A stretch of 64,000 nucleotides of DNA from Breviolum minutum Mf 1.05b.01 (taxonomy: Eukaryota > Sar > Dinophyceae > Suessiales > Symbiodiniaceae), in assembly GCA_000507305.1 (NCBI GenBank), contig DF241591.1:9639-73638 (forward strand). The letters are read 5' to 3'. Each line of letters opens with the position of its first letter. The first letter of the stretch is position 1. Under the pieces are notes generated by a model that was not told the DNA's origin, did no database searches, and saw nothing but the letters and a program-made list of their open reading frames with translations. The translations under genes were made by a program, and so were the position numbers. This document shows positions 35,955 to 40,900 of this stretch, one piece after another.

Positions 35955-36801
35955 GGAAGAAGGGGATTGGAAACAAATCTAAGTTGCTGAACTCCAAATT
36001 GCTTTGCTTGCTATGTTGGGAGACGATGGACGGACTGGCAGACTGGACTTGGAAGGCCCGCCTCGATGATTTGCTGATGGCTTTGAACGAGAATCTGCCA
36101 GTTTTCGCGATTCCCGATGACGTTCCGATCCACAAGGCCACGGAGAAATGCATGAAAATGCGAGGAGCAAGTTACGGGGTATCCAGGCGTCCTGAAATGT
36201 CCTGAATCACGCTGTAACTATCTACGACTTGTCAGCACAGACCAACTTCGAAAGTGTCAAAACATCGATCTCATACGAAGATTATGGTATATAGTATTTC
36301 TATATATGTATATTTATGTATTTATGTTCACACTACAGTGCTACAGTATACCACAAATATATTGTCTATACTACAGTGTACCACCATATACATGTATATA
36401 TAATATATGATATGATAGCATCCATCTCCAATCTCCACTACCAAAACATACTCAAGATTTCTTAAGCATCACATACCTCGATTGTCTCTCACGAATCCAT
36501 CCTATCCACCTCAGTTCTAGTCATGTAAGCCCTAGCCGCTAGCCTGACTGTATGTCTGTGTGTTTGTGTGTCCGTATGTCATGTTTTCGTCCAGTCACAA
36601 AGGGCACGGCAGTGGAAGCTTGCAAGCTCTGAGGTCAAGGTGCCTTGGGGCTACTACATCGTTTATCCCGTGTTGGGTGTTCTGGTGCTGTGTTGCTGCG
36701 CTGGTGCATGCTGCCTGGGTCGCAATGCTGCTCAGAAGGGAGGGAATACCAACAGCACGCCTGCGGCCCGCCGAAATGAGGAGAAGGAGGGAAGCCCATG
36801 A
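9074..36801 (+). CDS. Whole locus: very large multi-exon gene for a cysteine-rich type I membrane protein
   Basis: Inferred gene model covering the exons listed separately below. Exons are mostly 45-270 nt. Introns are mostly GT-AG with several GC-AG, and runs of consecutive exons agree in phase (for example 9074 to 12728, 17946 to 19198 and 32746 to 33765). The predicted product starts with MESPNTSG or, alternatively, with a signal-peptide-like MALIFAAGAVLG at 9788. It has Cys-rich modules of the CxxCPxG type (resembling ephrin-receptor-like/GCC2-GCC3 repeats) around 19.6-21.7 kb and ends in a single TM helix with a short polar tail. This is what a large surface receptor or adhesin looks like; the function is unknown. 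It could still be two or three genes. Confidence 0.5.
9181..9302 (+). CDS. Exon, phase 0 to 2
   Basis: Begins after TTTTCAG and ends at a GTATGA donor. It encodes YRLYRVLWFLKPPVLETPSD and then an aromatic-rich stretch. It is the only long open frame here and follows the exon ending at 9112 in phase. Confidence 0.5.
9784..9868 (+). CDS. Exon encoding a signal-peptide-like helix, then CPAKC
   Basis: Enters in phase 2, as the donor at 9302 requires. The ATG at 9788 begins MALIFAAGAVLGQLGVATA followed by ALCPAKCN. That is a textbook secretory signal with two Cys just after a likely cleavage site, so 9788 may be the true start of the gene. Confidence 0.5.
11186..11314 (+). CDS. Cys-containing exon, phase 0-0
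   Basis: Acceptor TTTCTCACAG, donor GTGAGA. 43 codons, including FDDNCTVNP and ending KLACQNCH. The minus strand is also open here, but lacks splice signals of this quality. Confidence 0.45.
11345..11440 (+). CDS. Two short exons (11345-11366 and 11384-11440)
   Basis: The first encodes FCRCRCR and ends at GTACAG in phase 1. The second starts after TTTAG in phase 1, giving GDLMTMVEPSIAQAIQAWL. The intron between them would be only 17 nt, so one boundary is probably wrong, but the second reading has strongly GC-rich third positions. Confidence 0.35.
11801..11854 (+). CDS. Exon, phase 1-1
   Basis: After GTGAAG, it encodes FDVSVSNVANVAEDIED and ends at GTAATT. The acidic helix reading continues open beyond the donor, so the 3' edge is uncertain. 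Confidence 0.4.
12150..12288 (+). CDS. Cys-rich exon, phase 1 to 2
   Basis: Encodes RFPNRIWILDPAKSCK and then LRCHFGCPGDMFNGSND followed by FPNCRFPRC. The CxxxC...C spacing and Gly/Pro content suit an extracellular disulfide-bonded module. The donor is GTTTCT. Confidence 0.55.
12584..12728 (+). CDS. Cys-containing exon, phase 2 to 0
   Basis: Starts after TCTGCTCAG in the phase set by the previous exon. It encodes CSTRKHVLLSDSCSAACA and later VTKCENTQ before GTGTGT. The complementary strand also has an 83-codon open frame, but without matching splice sites. Confidence 0.45.
12868..12975 (+). CDS. Exon, phase 0 start
   Basis: After CCGTGCAG, it encodes VGPGCVSARLRDSERYPFFT, then SSAAFRT. It runs to an in-frame TGA at 12973, and a GC donor near 12954 is more likely the real end. 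Confidence 0.45.
   Translation: MGPGCVSARLRDSERYPFFTRSSAAFRTRHEGRSI
13752..13838 (+). CDS. Basic exon, phase 0-0
   Basis: 29 codons after ACACAG, ending at GTGACG. It reads KWFRRVLDIKRDERSSPRLR and then KCMARFPAP. About 70 per cent of third positions are G or C. Confidence 0.55.
14281..14538 (+). CDS. Uncertain exon region
   Basis: Two plus-strand frames are open. One is Cys-rich (FPCPASCLWTG, ECSIRWCHG, CARIC). The other reads LTIVSRVPLLASGLEWRLVT with better third-position GC. I cannot choose between them; one is probably an exon of the large gene. Confidence 0.25.
   Translation: MMPFGFMGKKLNVMHHSPLPTSQPAFVHKFIPSHYCFPCPASCLWTGMASRYARHECSIRWCHGLVSRHLFCARICTMARIPGCY
14799..14860. repeat. 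GAT/ATG trinucleotide microsatellite
   Basis: About 20 uninterrupted GAT units inside an intron. It gives a spurious poly-His frame on the minus strand. Confidence 0.95.
14922..15076 (+). CDS. Exon, phase 1 to 0
   Basis: Acceptor CTATTTTAG, donor GTTGTT. 51 codons, beginning APVLIDSLLAATSREEIR and continuing ALYELLGCVVNSCLSAPDSK. Amphipathic helix composition. Confidence 0.55.
15077..17007. other. Mostly intron; one ambiguous exon near 15329-15430
   Basis: Between 15329 and 15430 two plus frames look coding (LRWNDFAMCWANLGHVNQP after CATAG, or KPWPCEPAKDYNFFVASGWW). A minus-strand frame at 15128-15385 also reads plausibly (LRDKELEAAYHLYMLGIRPL) but with AT-rich third positions. Nothing else is supportable. 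Confidence 0.4.
17008..17361 (+). CDS. Two exons (17008-17029 and 17254-17361)
   Basis: The first encodes WAGYFYD and ends at GTATGT in phase 1. The second enters in phase 1 and encodes EQVLERLGHRRVAAGLANR followed by GIPDTGRSNGDLKKTF up to GTGCCG. Third positions in the second exon are strongly GC. The intron holds a GT-dinucleotide tract at 17086-17109. Confidence 0.6.
17603..17787 (+). CDS. Exon with strong coding character
   Basis: Reads ALYDLSLGVDFYGQTGRVRQ, then WQSQTQLDRDGIILLRQAR and YFRAVAVFGEG. Most third positions are G/C. It hides under a 164-codon minus-strand frame that I regard as its shadow. The exact ends are uncertain (a GTACTT donor at 17744 or a GC donor at about 17780). 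Confidence 0.6.
17946..18000 (+). CDS. Exon, phase 0 to 1
   Basis: After TTGTGCAG, it encodes LCTGQVAMFVNPSSRYRR and ends at GTAACG. The next exon at 18474 enters in phase 1 as required. Confidence 0.55.
18474..18580 (+). CDS. Exon, phase 1 to 0
   Basis: After TTTCTTCAG, it encodes HVKPEANILWTADGEKKARS and then CRSTSVALTAPSFRL up to GTAGTT. The W-T-A-D and S-V-A-L-T-A-P pattern is reminiscent of a beta-sandwich ectodomain, but no family can be named. Confidence 0.65.
18730..19002 (+). CDS. 91-codon Cys-rich exon, phase 0-0
   Basis: Preceded by GATAG and ended by GTAAAA. It starts HYDNDDDARG, then a hydrophobic MTAVSLRGLMSAGILVGG, then CNGASCEMSTSWIPLDGVDQ followed by further Cys (LGCSRES, YECEKD). 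Third positions are strongly GC. The ATG at 18769 could look like a signal-peptide start, but the frame is open upstream and in phase with 18580. Confidence 0.65.
19198..19391 (+). CDS. Exon, phase 0 start
   Basis: Encodes SLRGEVNAMLEPFHRPLDLE, then IPGIWTKGKSVAVGQIEVHF and LKGCYR. Coding composition is clear. The 3' edge (GTTTGT at about 19380) is tentative. A small exon with CILRIGSAEGQAGV may follow at 19517-19560. Confidence 0.6.
19659..19720 (+). CDS. CxxCPxG module exon
   Basis: Encodes SYAAKDGHGACKSCPSGSYG. It ends in phase 1 at a GC donor (TACG|GCGACT) that joins perfectly to the exon at 19877. The YAAKxG...CxxCPxG pattern recurs at 20539, which supports a repeated domain. Confidence 0.65.
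19877..19979 (+). CDS. CxxCxxG module exon
   Basis: Phase 1 entry after GAGCAG. It encodes NESGMAECSRCEPGSSNPLT and then GMTACIPCLTGTAG, two CxxC pairs with Gly/Pro spacing typical of ephrin-receptor-like/GCC2-GCC3 repeats. The frame stays open to about 20145, so the 3' end is not fixed. Confidence 0.65.
20253..20352 (+). CDS. CxxCPxG module exon
   Basis: Acceptor GGGTGTAG, donor GTTTGT. It encodes VCGVNGAWAGHFMKETGAL followed by RCEQCPKGFSVYIQ. Same Cys spacing as its neighbours. Confidence 0.7.
20539..20768 (+). CDS. Two Cys-module exons (20539-20613 and 20696-20768)
   Basis: The first encodes QGQYAAKNGQTTCDACPPGR and ends at GTGTGG in phase 0. The second starts in phase 0 with GATEEELCQCDGHLFQG, then TCVQCETG, ending at GTACGC. 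The intron between them is 82 nt. The first exon could instead begin at 20526. Confidence 0.7.
21514..21722 (+). CDS. Cys-module exon with extended tail
   Basis: Encodes VEQSGACSAAVSAIASDQGF, then EAGQCVNCVGLEICEHGE and GNRTSDDEWHET. The FxxGQCxxC core matches the module at 20696. A possible N-glycosylation site (NRT) is present. The donor is near GTGTGC. Confidence 0.55.
22053..22168 (+). CDS. Exon with coding character
   Basis: After ATCGCCAG, it encodes RFFLVASGIEVEVNKGKLR, then SSMTLGSKQLEAIWTED. It reaches an in-frame TAG at 22166-22168, so it either ends a transcript variant or is spliced before that. Confidence 0.5.
22402..22490 (+). CDS. Possible exon
   Basis: After CACTTTCAG, it encodes LRNTFDTNHWSLMLGNSTQQ, then ATLSQQFSDG. 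NST is a potential N-glycosylation site. The donor is unclear. Confidence 0.4.
22540..22611 (+). CDS. 24-codon exon with GC donor, phase 0-0
   Basis: After CTGGCGCAG, it encodes VVSPPNEDVRDALLKVQHAW and RTFQ, then CAG|GCACAA. Amphipathic helix. Confidence 0.6.
22901..22942. repeat. GAT microsatellite
   Basis: About 14 perfect GAT units, followed by CAT-rich sequence to about 23100. A 218-codon frame across it is low-complexity and not credible as protein. Confidence 0.9.
23454..23498 (+). CDS. 15-codon exon with GC donor, phase 0-0
   Basis: After TGTCCCAG, it encodes VDLQAVAQVAEQNLE and ends GAG|GCATCC. A short helix, like the exons at 22540 and 24669. Confidence 0.5.
23932..24513. other. 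Assembly gap of 582 N
   Basis: Unknown bases inside the large gene. At least one exon could be missing here. Confidence 1.
24669..24722 (+). CDS. 18-codon exon, phase 0-0
   Basis: After TCCTGCGCAG, it encodes VLHLSELVGSLLSEAARK and ends AAG|GCAGGT (or at GTGCCA slightly later). Confidence 0.55.
25266..25500 (+). CDS. Two exons (25266-25309 and 25452-25500)
   Basis: The first encodes EVLVIGLGHSISNT and ends at GTACGA in phase 2. The second enters in phase 2 and encodes TALRDVADLFEASQAP up to a consensus GTGAGT. A split arginine codon joins them. Confidence 0.6.
25811..25860 (+). CDS. Exon, phase 0 to 2
   Basis: Encodes DAMIFGVNSVGLPKLD after GACGTCAG and ends at GTGACT. It enters in the phase left by 25500. 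Confidence 0.45.
26050..26165. repeat. 116-nt foldback with 40-nt arms
   Basis: Arms 26050-26089 and 26126-26165 are inverted copies with a short internal mismatch block, around a 36-nt loop. It lies in an intron. See findings. Confidence 0.8.
26391..26529 (+). CDS. Exon with coding character
   Basis: After AAACCCAG, it encodes NPLELVLQRSAKDVHHETDE and then GREFLLKSSDADGPLVVQM. It ends near GTTTGA. Entry phase 1. Confidence 0.5.
26773..26860 (+). CDS. Exon with coding character
   Basis: Encodes VREVVNAESNAESVATATRT, then DASRITRRL. Its 5' part overlaps a perfect 14-bp inverted repeat (26750-26763 / 26787-26800). Confidence 0.45.
27142..27248 (+). CDS. Exon, phase 2 to 1
   Basis: Acceptor GATGCCAG, donor GTACCT. 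It encodes ISYNLSALTEPFFDAMLEAQ, then HLLEHPGNCVVQTDP. Clear coding composition on the plus strand; the minus-strand frame is its shadow. Confidence 0.6.
27835..28289. mobile_element. 455-bp MITE-like element with 21-bp terminal inverted repeats
   Basis: TAATATTAGCTAAGAGACCC begins the left end (27835-27855) and its inverse closes the right end (28269-28289), 20 of 21 positions matching. Inside are a second inverted repeat (27982-28008 / 28045-28071) and two direct copies of TTATACTTGGTGGCTC. No transposase is seen. A basic minus-strand frame at 28050-28250 is probably fortuitous. Confidence 0.6.
28290..29009. other. Intron with one ambiguous exon near 28850-28980
   Basis: After CGCTCAG at about 28850, two plus frames are open (LNGVEVDASDWAD, or SKWMQATGQIETPIRIPVK). 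One is likely an exon, but I cannot choose. Confidence 0.35.
29010..29231 (+). CDS. Two exons (29010-29072 and 29157-29231)
   Basis: The first encodes KVKLTVQISAEHSELRKLVQ and ends at a GC donor in phase 1. The second enters in phase 1 and encodes RLDGIPTPPTQEIMETLAAS, then SSLQ up to GTATGT. Confidence 0.6.
29813..29992 (+). CDS. Ala/Leu/Glu-rich exon
   Basis: Encodes DEMLEALAAWTRLEALLAAA, then AEMDTLPTGHLARTVRLRE. It is open to a TGA at 29990, though a GTTGGG donor at 29938 is possible. Third positions are strongly GC. Helical. Confidence 0.6.
   Translation, partial: DEMLEALAAWTRLEALLAAAAEMDTLPTGHLARTVRLREVGPVGHGWREEILDLATKIR
30468..30677 (+). CDS. Two exon candidates (30468-30541 and 30575-30677) split by an in-frame TGA
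   Basis: The first reads CEWSQVSRIEDAANYSAAET then LSDDG. The second reads KFKLGSRDGVQHFFTFIHGS then FRYDRSSNILVL. Both are in the same frame with a TGA at 30550-30552. A 33-nt GT-AG intron (30542-30574) would remove it and keep phase. Otherwise this is a nonsense mutation. Confidence 0.5.
30879..30958 (+). CDS. Exon, phase 1 to 0
   Basis: After CTGACAG, it encodes HLALEDQRDTFADFGYVAPA then TDALES, up to GTAGGG. The frame remains open to 31051, so a longer exon is possible. Confidence 0.5.
31135..31267 (+). CDS. Exon, frame tentative
   Basis: After TGCATAG, it reads PPAGAKSGISMQTMHRLRLA then AEAHLVLYGHKADLHREPLG, with about 65 per cent GC third positions. An alternative frame (LCKPCTASDLRPKHTWCC) is also GC-rich and Cys-bearing. 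Confidence 0.4.
32746..33031 (+). CDS. Two exons (32746-32831 and 32985-33031)
   Basis: The first encodes QIFLSRPGADTNCSKELTTQ then QWLQLMSE and ends GAG|GTACCA in phase 0. The second, after TTTCCAG, encodes GGEEQDSILLATTGD and ends at GTGACG in phase 2. Confidence 0.65.
33181..33395 (+). CDS. Two exons (33181-33196 and 33249-33395)
   Basis: A 16-nt exon (NLESQ) ends at a GC donor. The next, after GTGACAG, encodes VVHLACLGEACQGGFCWIDS, then DRFSKVKRTSELIALRKID and HIWHP before GTATAT. Phases 2-0 and 0-0 fit both neighbours. Three Cys in eight residues suggest a disulfide cluster. Confidence 0.65.
33548..33765 (+). CDS. Two exons (33548-33596 and 33647-33765)
   Basis: The first encodes VGHLRCASHCAVPKSC and ends at GTTTTA in phase 1. 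The second encodes AGIAECINQHICAGSIAGTA then ADGFNIAASSTTTHTGRDN up to GTCAGT. Cys-rich and very GC at third positions. Confidence 0.7.
34140..34225. repeat. TC and AT dinucleotide tracts
   Basis: TCTCTCTCTCTGTCTCTC at 34144-34161 and ATATATATATAT at about 34207-34220, in an intron of the large gene. Confidence 0.85.
34371..34576 (+). CDS. 69-codon exon
   Basis: After ATGTTTCAG, it encodes VMDVLAPLVEAVQVRWCDRV, then VGRLQFSTVRRWLKVGDASD, then LERYAAKGQS, up to GTACGA (or GTTGAC in phase 0). Clear coding composition; possibly coiled-coil or helical. Confidence 0.65.
34629..34754 (+). CDS. Exon with coding character
   Basis: After TTGACTCAG, it encodes VWPGQRLKIYLWQKVMAMQA, then ATAVELILLGPPKFQ. 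It is open to a TGA at 34752; GTCATG at 34731 may be the donor. Confidence 0.6.
   Translation: MWPGQRLKIYLWQKVMAMQAATAVELILLGPPKFQVMFDEK
35061..35181 (+). CDS. Exon, phase 0 to 1
   Basis: After CATCTCCAG, it encodes VYSDLQMDRSFEDRIQQFDV, then AHLQLKDGGGLQMLGNGRV, up to GTGAAA. Confidence 0.65.
35297..35397 (+). CDS. Exon, phase 1 entry
   Basis: Encodes TRRLTVAWMQGGLAALDTWL then TARAASWLAGLA to a TAG at 35395. A GC donor after CTTACG is the likely 3' edge, because the next exon enters in phase 0. Confidence 0.6.
35783..35878 (+). CDS. 32-codon helical exon with GC donor
   Basis: After TTATGACAG, it encodes ERTDLLEAWKAIDDAWTNFK then DQTAFTKQSRLK and ends AAG|GCAAGG. Phase 0-0. Confidence 0.7.
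35923..35952. repeat. N plus GA dinucleotide tract
   Basis: A single N followed by about 14 GA units; a likely assembly join or unresolved microsatellite length in an intron. Confidence 0.85.
36023..36178 (+). CDS. 52-codon exon, phase 0-0
   Basis: Encodes TMDGLADWTWKARLDDLLMA, then LNENLPVFAIPDDVPIHKA, then TEKCMKMRGASYG, up to GTATCC. High third-position GC. Confidence 0.7.
36595..36801 (+). CDS. Last exon: juxtamembrane segment, TM helix, short tail, stop
   Basis: After TTCGTCCAG in phase 0, it encodes SQRARQWKLASSEVKVPWG, then the helix YYIVYPVLGVLVLCCCAGAC, then GRNAAQKGG and a polar tail ending EEKEGSP before the TGA at 36799. A run of Cys at the inner end of the helix suggests palmitoylation. 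This fixes the product as single-pass if the upstream exons belong to it. Confidence 0.75.
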   Translation, partial: SQRARQWKLASSEVKVPWGYYIVYPVLGVLVLCCCAGACCLGRNAAQKGGNTNSTPAARRNEEKEGSP

Positions 36802-37919
36802 GACACTCAGGGCAAGGATAGACTCATCGACGGTTTGAACTCTTATTTTTTCTGTTCAAGTTTTAACTTGCGTTCGAACGTATTTCCAAATTTCTTTGTG
36901 GAAAGGACCAAACATTCATGAAGGCTGCTCAGGAACACGCACACGGGGAATCTGTTGTTCAAATAAGTTCTGGTGGGGTCACTCGCGGATCATCTATGAA
37001 TACTCAAGAGATATTCTTACTTATATACTTGGCTTTTGGTTCGATTGCATGGACTTCCCGTGGCTCCTGAACACCAAATCAAAGTGACCTGTTTGTGGGG
37101 GGACATTTCTTGGTTTGGAAGGAGTGACATCATAGCAAGCCGATACCTTCAAATTTTAGTTACTTAAGTTGTAATGCAATGCATGCATCTTCAAAATTCT
37201 GGAAAGGTCGTTGTAGCAATACATGCAATCCAGTGCGCCATCGCAGCGTATCATGGTCTCCTCCCTTTTCCAGTGCATTTGTTTGGTTTCAGATAATTTC
37301 ATTCGAGTTCCCTCTCGTTGAACTGTGCTGATTGGTCTTTTAAGTTTTGCCAAAAGCTGTGCTGTTTGAGACATTCTTGTGAAGTTGGTCCCTTTGCTTC
37401 AAGTGGTTGAAGGGAAGGGTTCCAGATCAACTCATAGGAGTACCTCAGTAAATGATTTTTGAAACAGTGGTGTCAGTGGGTCAGCTGTGCTGTCTTTATG
37501 ACACCCGTGAATGCTGCAGATGCACTTCTGTAATTCACTTGGCGGTAGATTGTTTCATCCGTTTTTGCCTTGGCATCACTTGAAATCAACGCAATCGGAC
37601 TATGGCGGTACCCATTGGACACCCAATAAATAGCTTCAGGTTTCGATTTTTTTTGCCGCGAAAAGATGAAAAATCGTGCCATGCATGAACGCTTCTACGC
37701 CTCGTGCACAGGAAGACTTGGGGTCTCCAGAGGAGAGAGCTGTACTAGTCATTCTGATTGTGCTTTGAACAACCACTTTTCGTTCTGAGGGATTGTAAAG
37801 CTTCATGCCAGAAAACACAACGCGTATAAAAGATTGCAAACGCAGAACACAGCAATTATTAGTATGGATTGAAACAGGTCTGCGGCGGATTTGCATTATT
37901 TTTCAATGACTTCTCAGAG
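36802..37919. other. Intergenic: 3' end of the large gene and 5' region of the next
   Basis: No supported exon. Short minus-strand frames (37156-37374, 37473-37896) have AT-rich third positions and no splice context. No TATA box or classical poly(A) signal could be assigned; both are often absent in dinoflagellates. Confidence 0.5.
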
Positions 37920-37958
37920 ATGGCGGTAGCCGAGCCAGGTATGCTGGATTTCGTAAAG
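37920..37958 (+). CDS. Probable start exon (MAVAEPGMLDFVK)
   Basis: ATG with 13 codons to a GTACAT donor, phase 0. An earlier GTATGC at 37939 is an alternative donor. In the reading frame of the ATG there is no convincing upstream extension. Confidence 0.5.
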
Positions 37959-40900
37959 GTACATAGACCAATCGATTTTTGAAGATCCAACAATGATCTC
38001 AACATGTTGCACCTCTGTGACAAGTGAGACAAATCAAATCGATGGAAGAACTAGTAACTAGTAAGTGGACACGCTACATGGCTTCATTACAGTGCACCAA
38101 GGGCATGGAGCTTCACTTGACATCGCAATGAGTCGGGCTTTTCCCTGCCATTGAAACGGCACAAGAGCTTGTGACCTAAAACCAAATCCGACGCCTGGAG
38201 TGGAATGCGTAGAAATCTTTGGACAAAAATGAAGACCCCAAGTTCAAGTGACGAGCGAGAAGTGATATGTTTGAAGGCTCTTTGGTGGTTTGTAGAGAAT
38301 TGTCACCGAAGGATTCAGATACCAATTGGAGGTACTGCACCTTTTGAACCTGTTTTGCAGAGTTGAGAATTCCTTTATATAGCCTTACATACTGCTTACT
38401 TAGGTTTGTACCTCCGTTTTTGGTATCTAAAGATCTTGGTGAAATGGGTTCGAACAAAATGAAGAAAGGCGAGTCTCCGCATTTGTTGCACCAGATGCCG
38501 TCCTACCTTACCTTTTCTTTCATTATCGACTTGTCGGCGCTTCCTTGACAAACAACTGAGAGCCACTCTGTGCACAGAGCAGACTCCTCGTTCCGACAAA
38601 CCAAATTGGCCTTCGCGCCATCGCGCGAAAGGCTTCAGGATTCAGGGTGAGTAAAAAGGTGAGAACTCACAGAAGTAGTTTGGAAGAATCAGCTCAAAGT
38701 CTTATCATCTTTTATTGGCACATTAGCTTATAAGCAGAGATTTTCCCTGTCGAACCGTTGACGTTGTGGTGCTTATTTCGAATTTTTGGTTCTGGGGGCA
38801 GAAGTCACCTTCCTGGTTGATAACCTCCCTGAGACTGCTTGTGCTCATGATTCAATTCAAAAAAGCTCTATAATTATTTTCAAAAATGGATAGCTGGCAA
38901 GACTATAGACTAAGATTAGATGAAATATCATAGATTAATTTGATTTGATCAGATTAGATCAGATTAGATTCGATTGGATTTGATTGGTTGGATTCAAATA
39001 TATGGATAGATAGATCGATGGATGGATCGATGGATTGATGGATGAAGACATTAGATGAGACAAGACAAGATAAGACAAGATAAGATCAATTGAACGCATA
39101 TCTACAATCTACAAGCTACAAGTATTAAGCTTAGGATGCACACACACACAAACAATATATATCTACTCTACATACACATACATCACAACGCAAATGCACA
39201 TTAAATACATAAAGAAGCAAACAGATAAACAGATAGTTCAATAGATAAACAAATACACAAATAAATACATAGATAGATATACAAGTAAGCACATATATAA
39301 ACAAACCTTCAAATAAGTCAATCAATGAATATAGATATGAATGAATGAACGAATTGATGAATTGATGAACTGATAAATACGGTCAGTAAATGAACGAATC
39401 AATCCAGACACGAATGACTGAATGAATGCGTAGATCAATATACAAGAAGATAATTGACGATCCGGATCGCACCTGCACTCAGGGTTTCGGTTCAAGACCT
39501 TGGTAGTGAAAGCAGTACTCTAGCGCCGCACTCGCTGCACGTGCATCATGATGTGGACATTTCAGGTTGGAGATTGGACATGTAGCCGCCGGGTTGAAAC
39601 TAAGCATCACGGTTCCAAGTTTAATGATGAGACAGTTGAAGGCATGCTGTCTCGATTGACTGCTTGAATGCAATCTCTTTAGATAGCTTTCAACCTTTGA
39701 CTTATGTATGACTTACGTTCTTGCGGAATGAATGGATGAATGGAATTGTTTCCAAGTCGGACTGCCGATACAACACCAGTGGTGTCCAAACTTCTTTTTG
39801 TGCTGAGCCTTCGACAACAAGCACTTGTTTGAAAACTTGATGCCCGAGATACACCCTTTTGTAGAGAGACATGAAAGGCTCTGATTTTGCAGTTCACAAA
39901 AGGGCGCATCTCGGGCAGCCTTCCGAGATTGTCAGCAGCCCTCATCTGCGAGGCTCCACAACTGTCCAAGAGCAATTCCTTCACACCAGGGTGGGAAAAT
40001 GGGGTTGCAGACGGGTGCCTTTTGTCATTTTTAGCTTCGTTTATGCCTATATAATATACTGTAAAGTATATACACACACATATATATATATATACACGCA
40101 TATTTTACTGTCATTCCCATTTATCCACGCAGTGAGATTCATTGGGGCTCGTCATGGATGCTAGTCATTGAGGCTCACGTACATGCAGAAAAAGATCTTA
40201 GGAAGACGGGTAGAGCATCTGCGAAAGGCTAACAAAGGCCTTGTTTTTTTGACTTCTTTCCAATATGCAAATTCCAACTAAGTTACCCTCCACGTTTGGT
40301 TAAAATTTGCAGTGTGGAAATCTTTGGACCACACAGACTTTACCAAACTTTAGGCATGAATTGAGTTAAGTTGAATAATAATAAATACACTCAACGAGTC
40401 AACGAGCCGAGTTATGAGGCAAAGCTGTTGGGGCTCCCCACGGCCGAATCAATGGCCACCGAGGCGACAGAGCAAAACCCGTCATGATATCTTTCCGACG
40501 GAGTTGTGATATTCCCAAGCCTTAATTTGTCTTAAATATCACCAAGAATGTTCAAGACTCAAGACATTCTCACGCAAATACGACCTCAGTGATCACATTT
40601 TATGAGAATTGAACTGTCAGCAACAGAGGTAGTTGAAGATTTCTTTGACATGCTTTGTAGGTCTTTGTAGTACTTCTGGACTGCAGGGACTGCAGGGTAG
40701 TGAAAGGCATCTTGCAGTGAAACTACCACACAGACAGGACTAGAGCTACAACTTTCTTACCTCGATACACTTGCATATTGCAATACATTTGTTTGTGTCA
40801 CATATCCTTAAGGGATTTGCAGTGACTACACCTTTGTACTTAAGACTTCGAACTTTGCCAATTTTGTGATCATTCTTTGACATTCACTTTCTCATGTTTC

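Noticed and set aside
37156-38457. Several 60-95 codon minus-strand frames
   Set aside because: AT-rich third positions, no splice or start context, and a plus-strand gene runs through the same interval.
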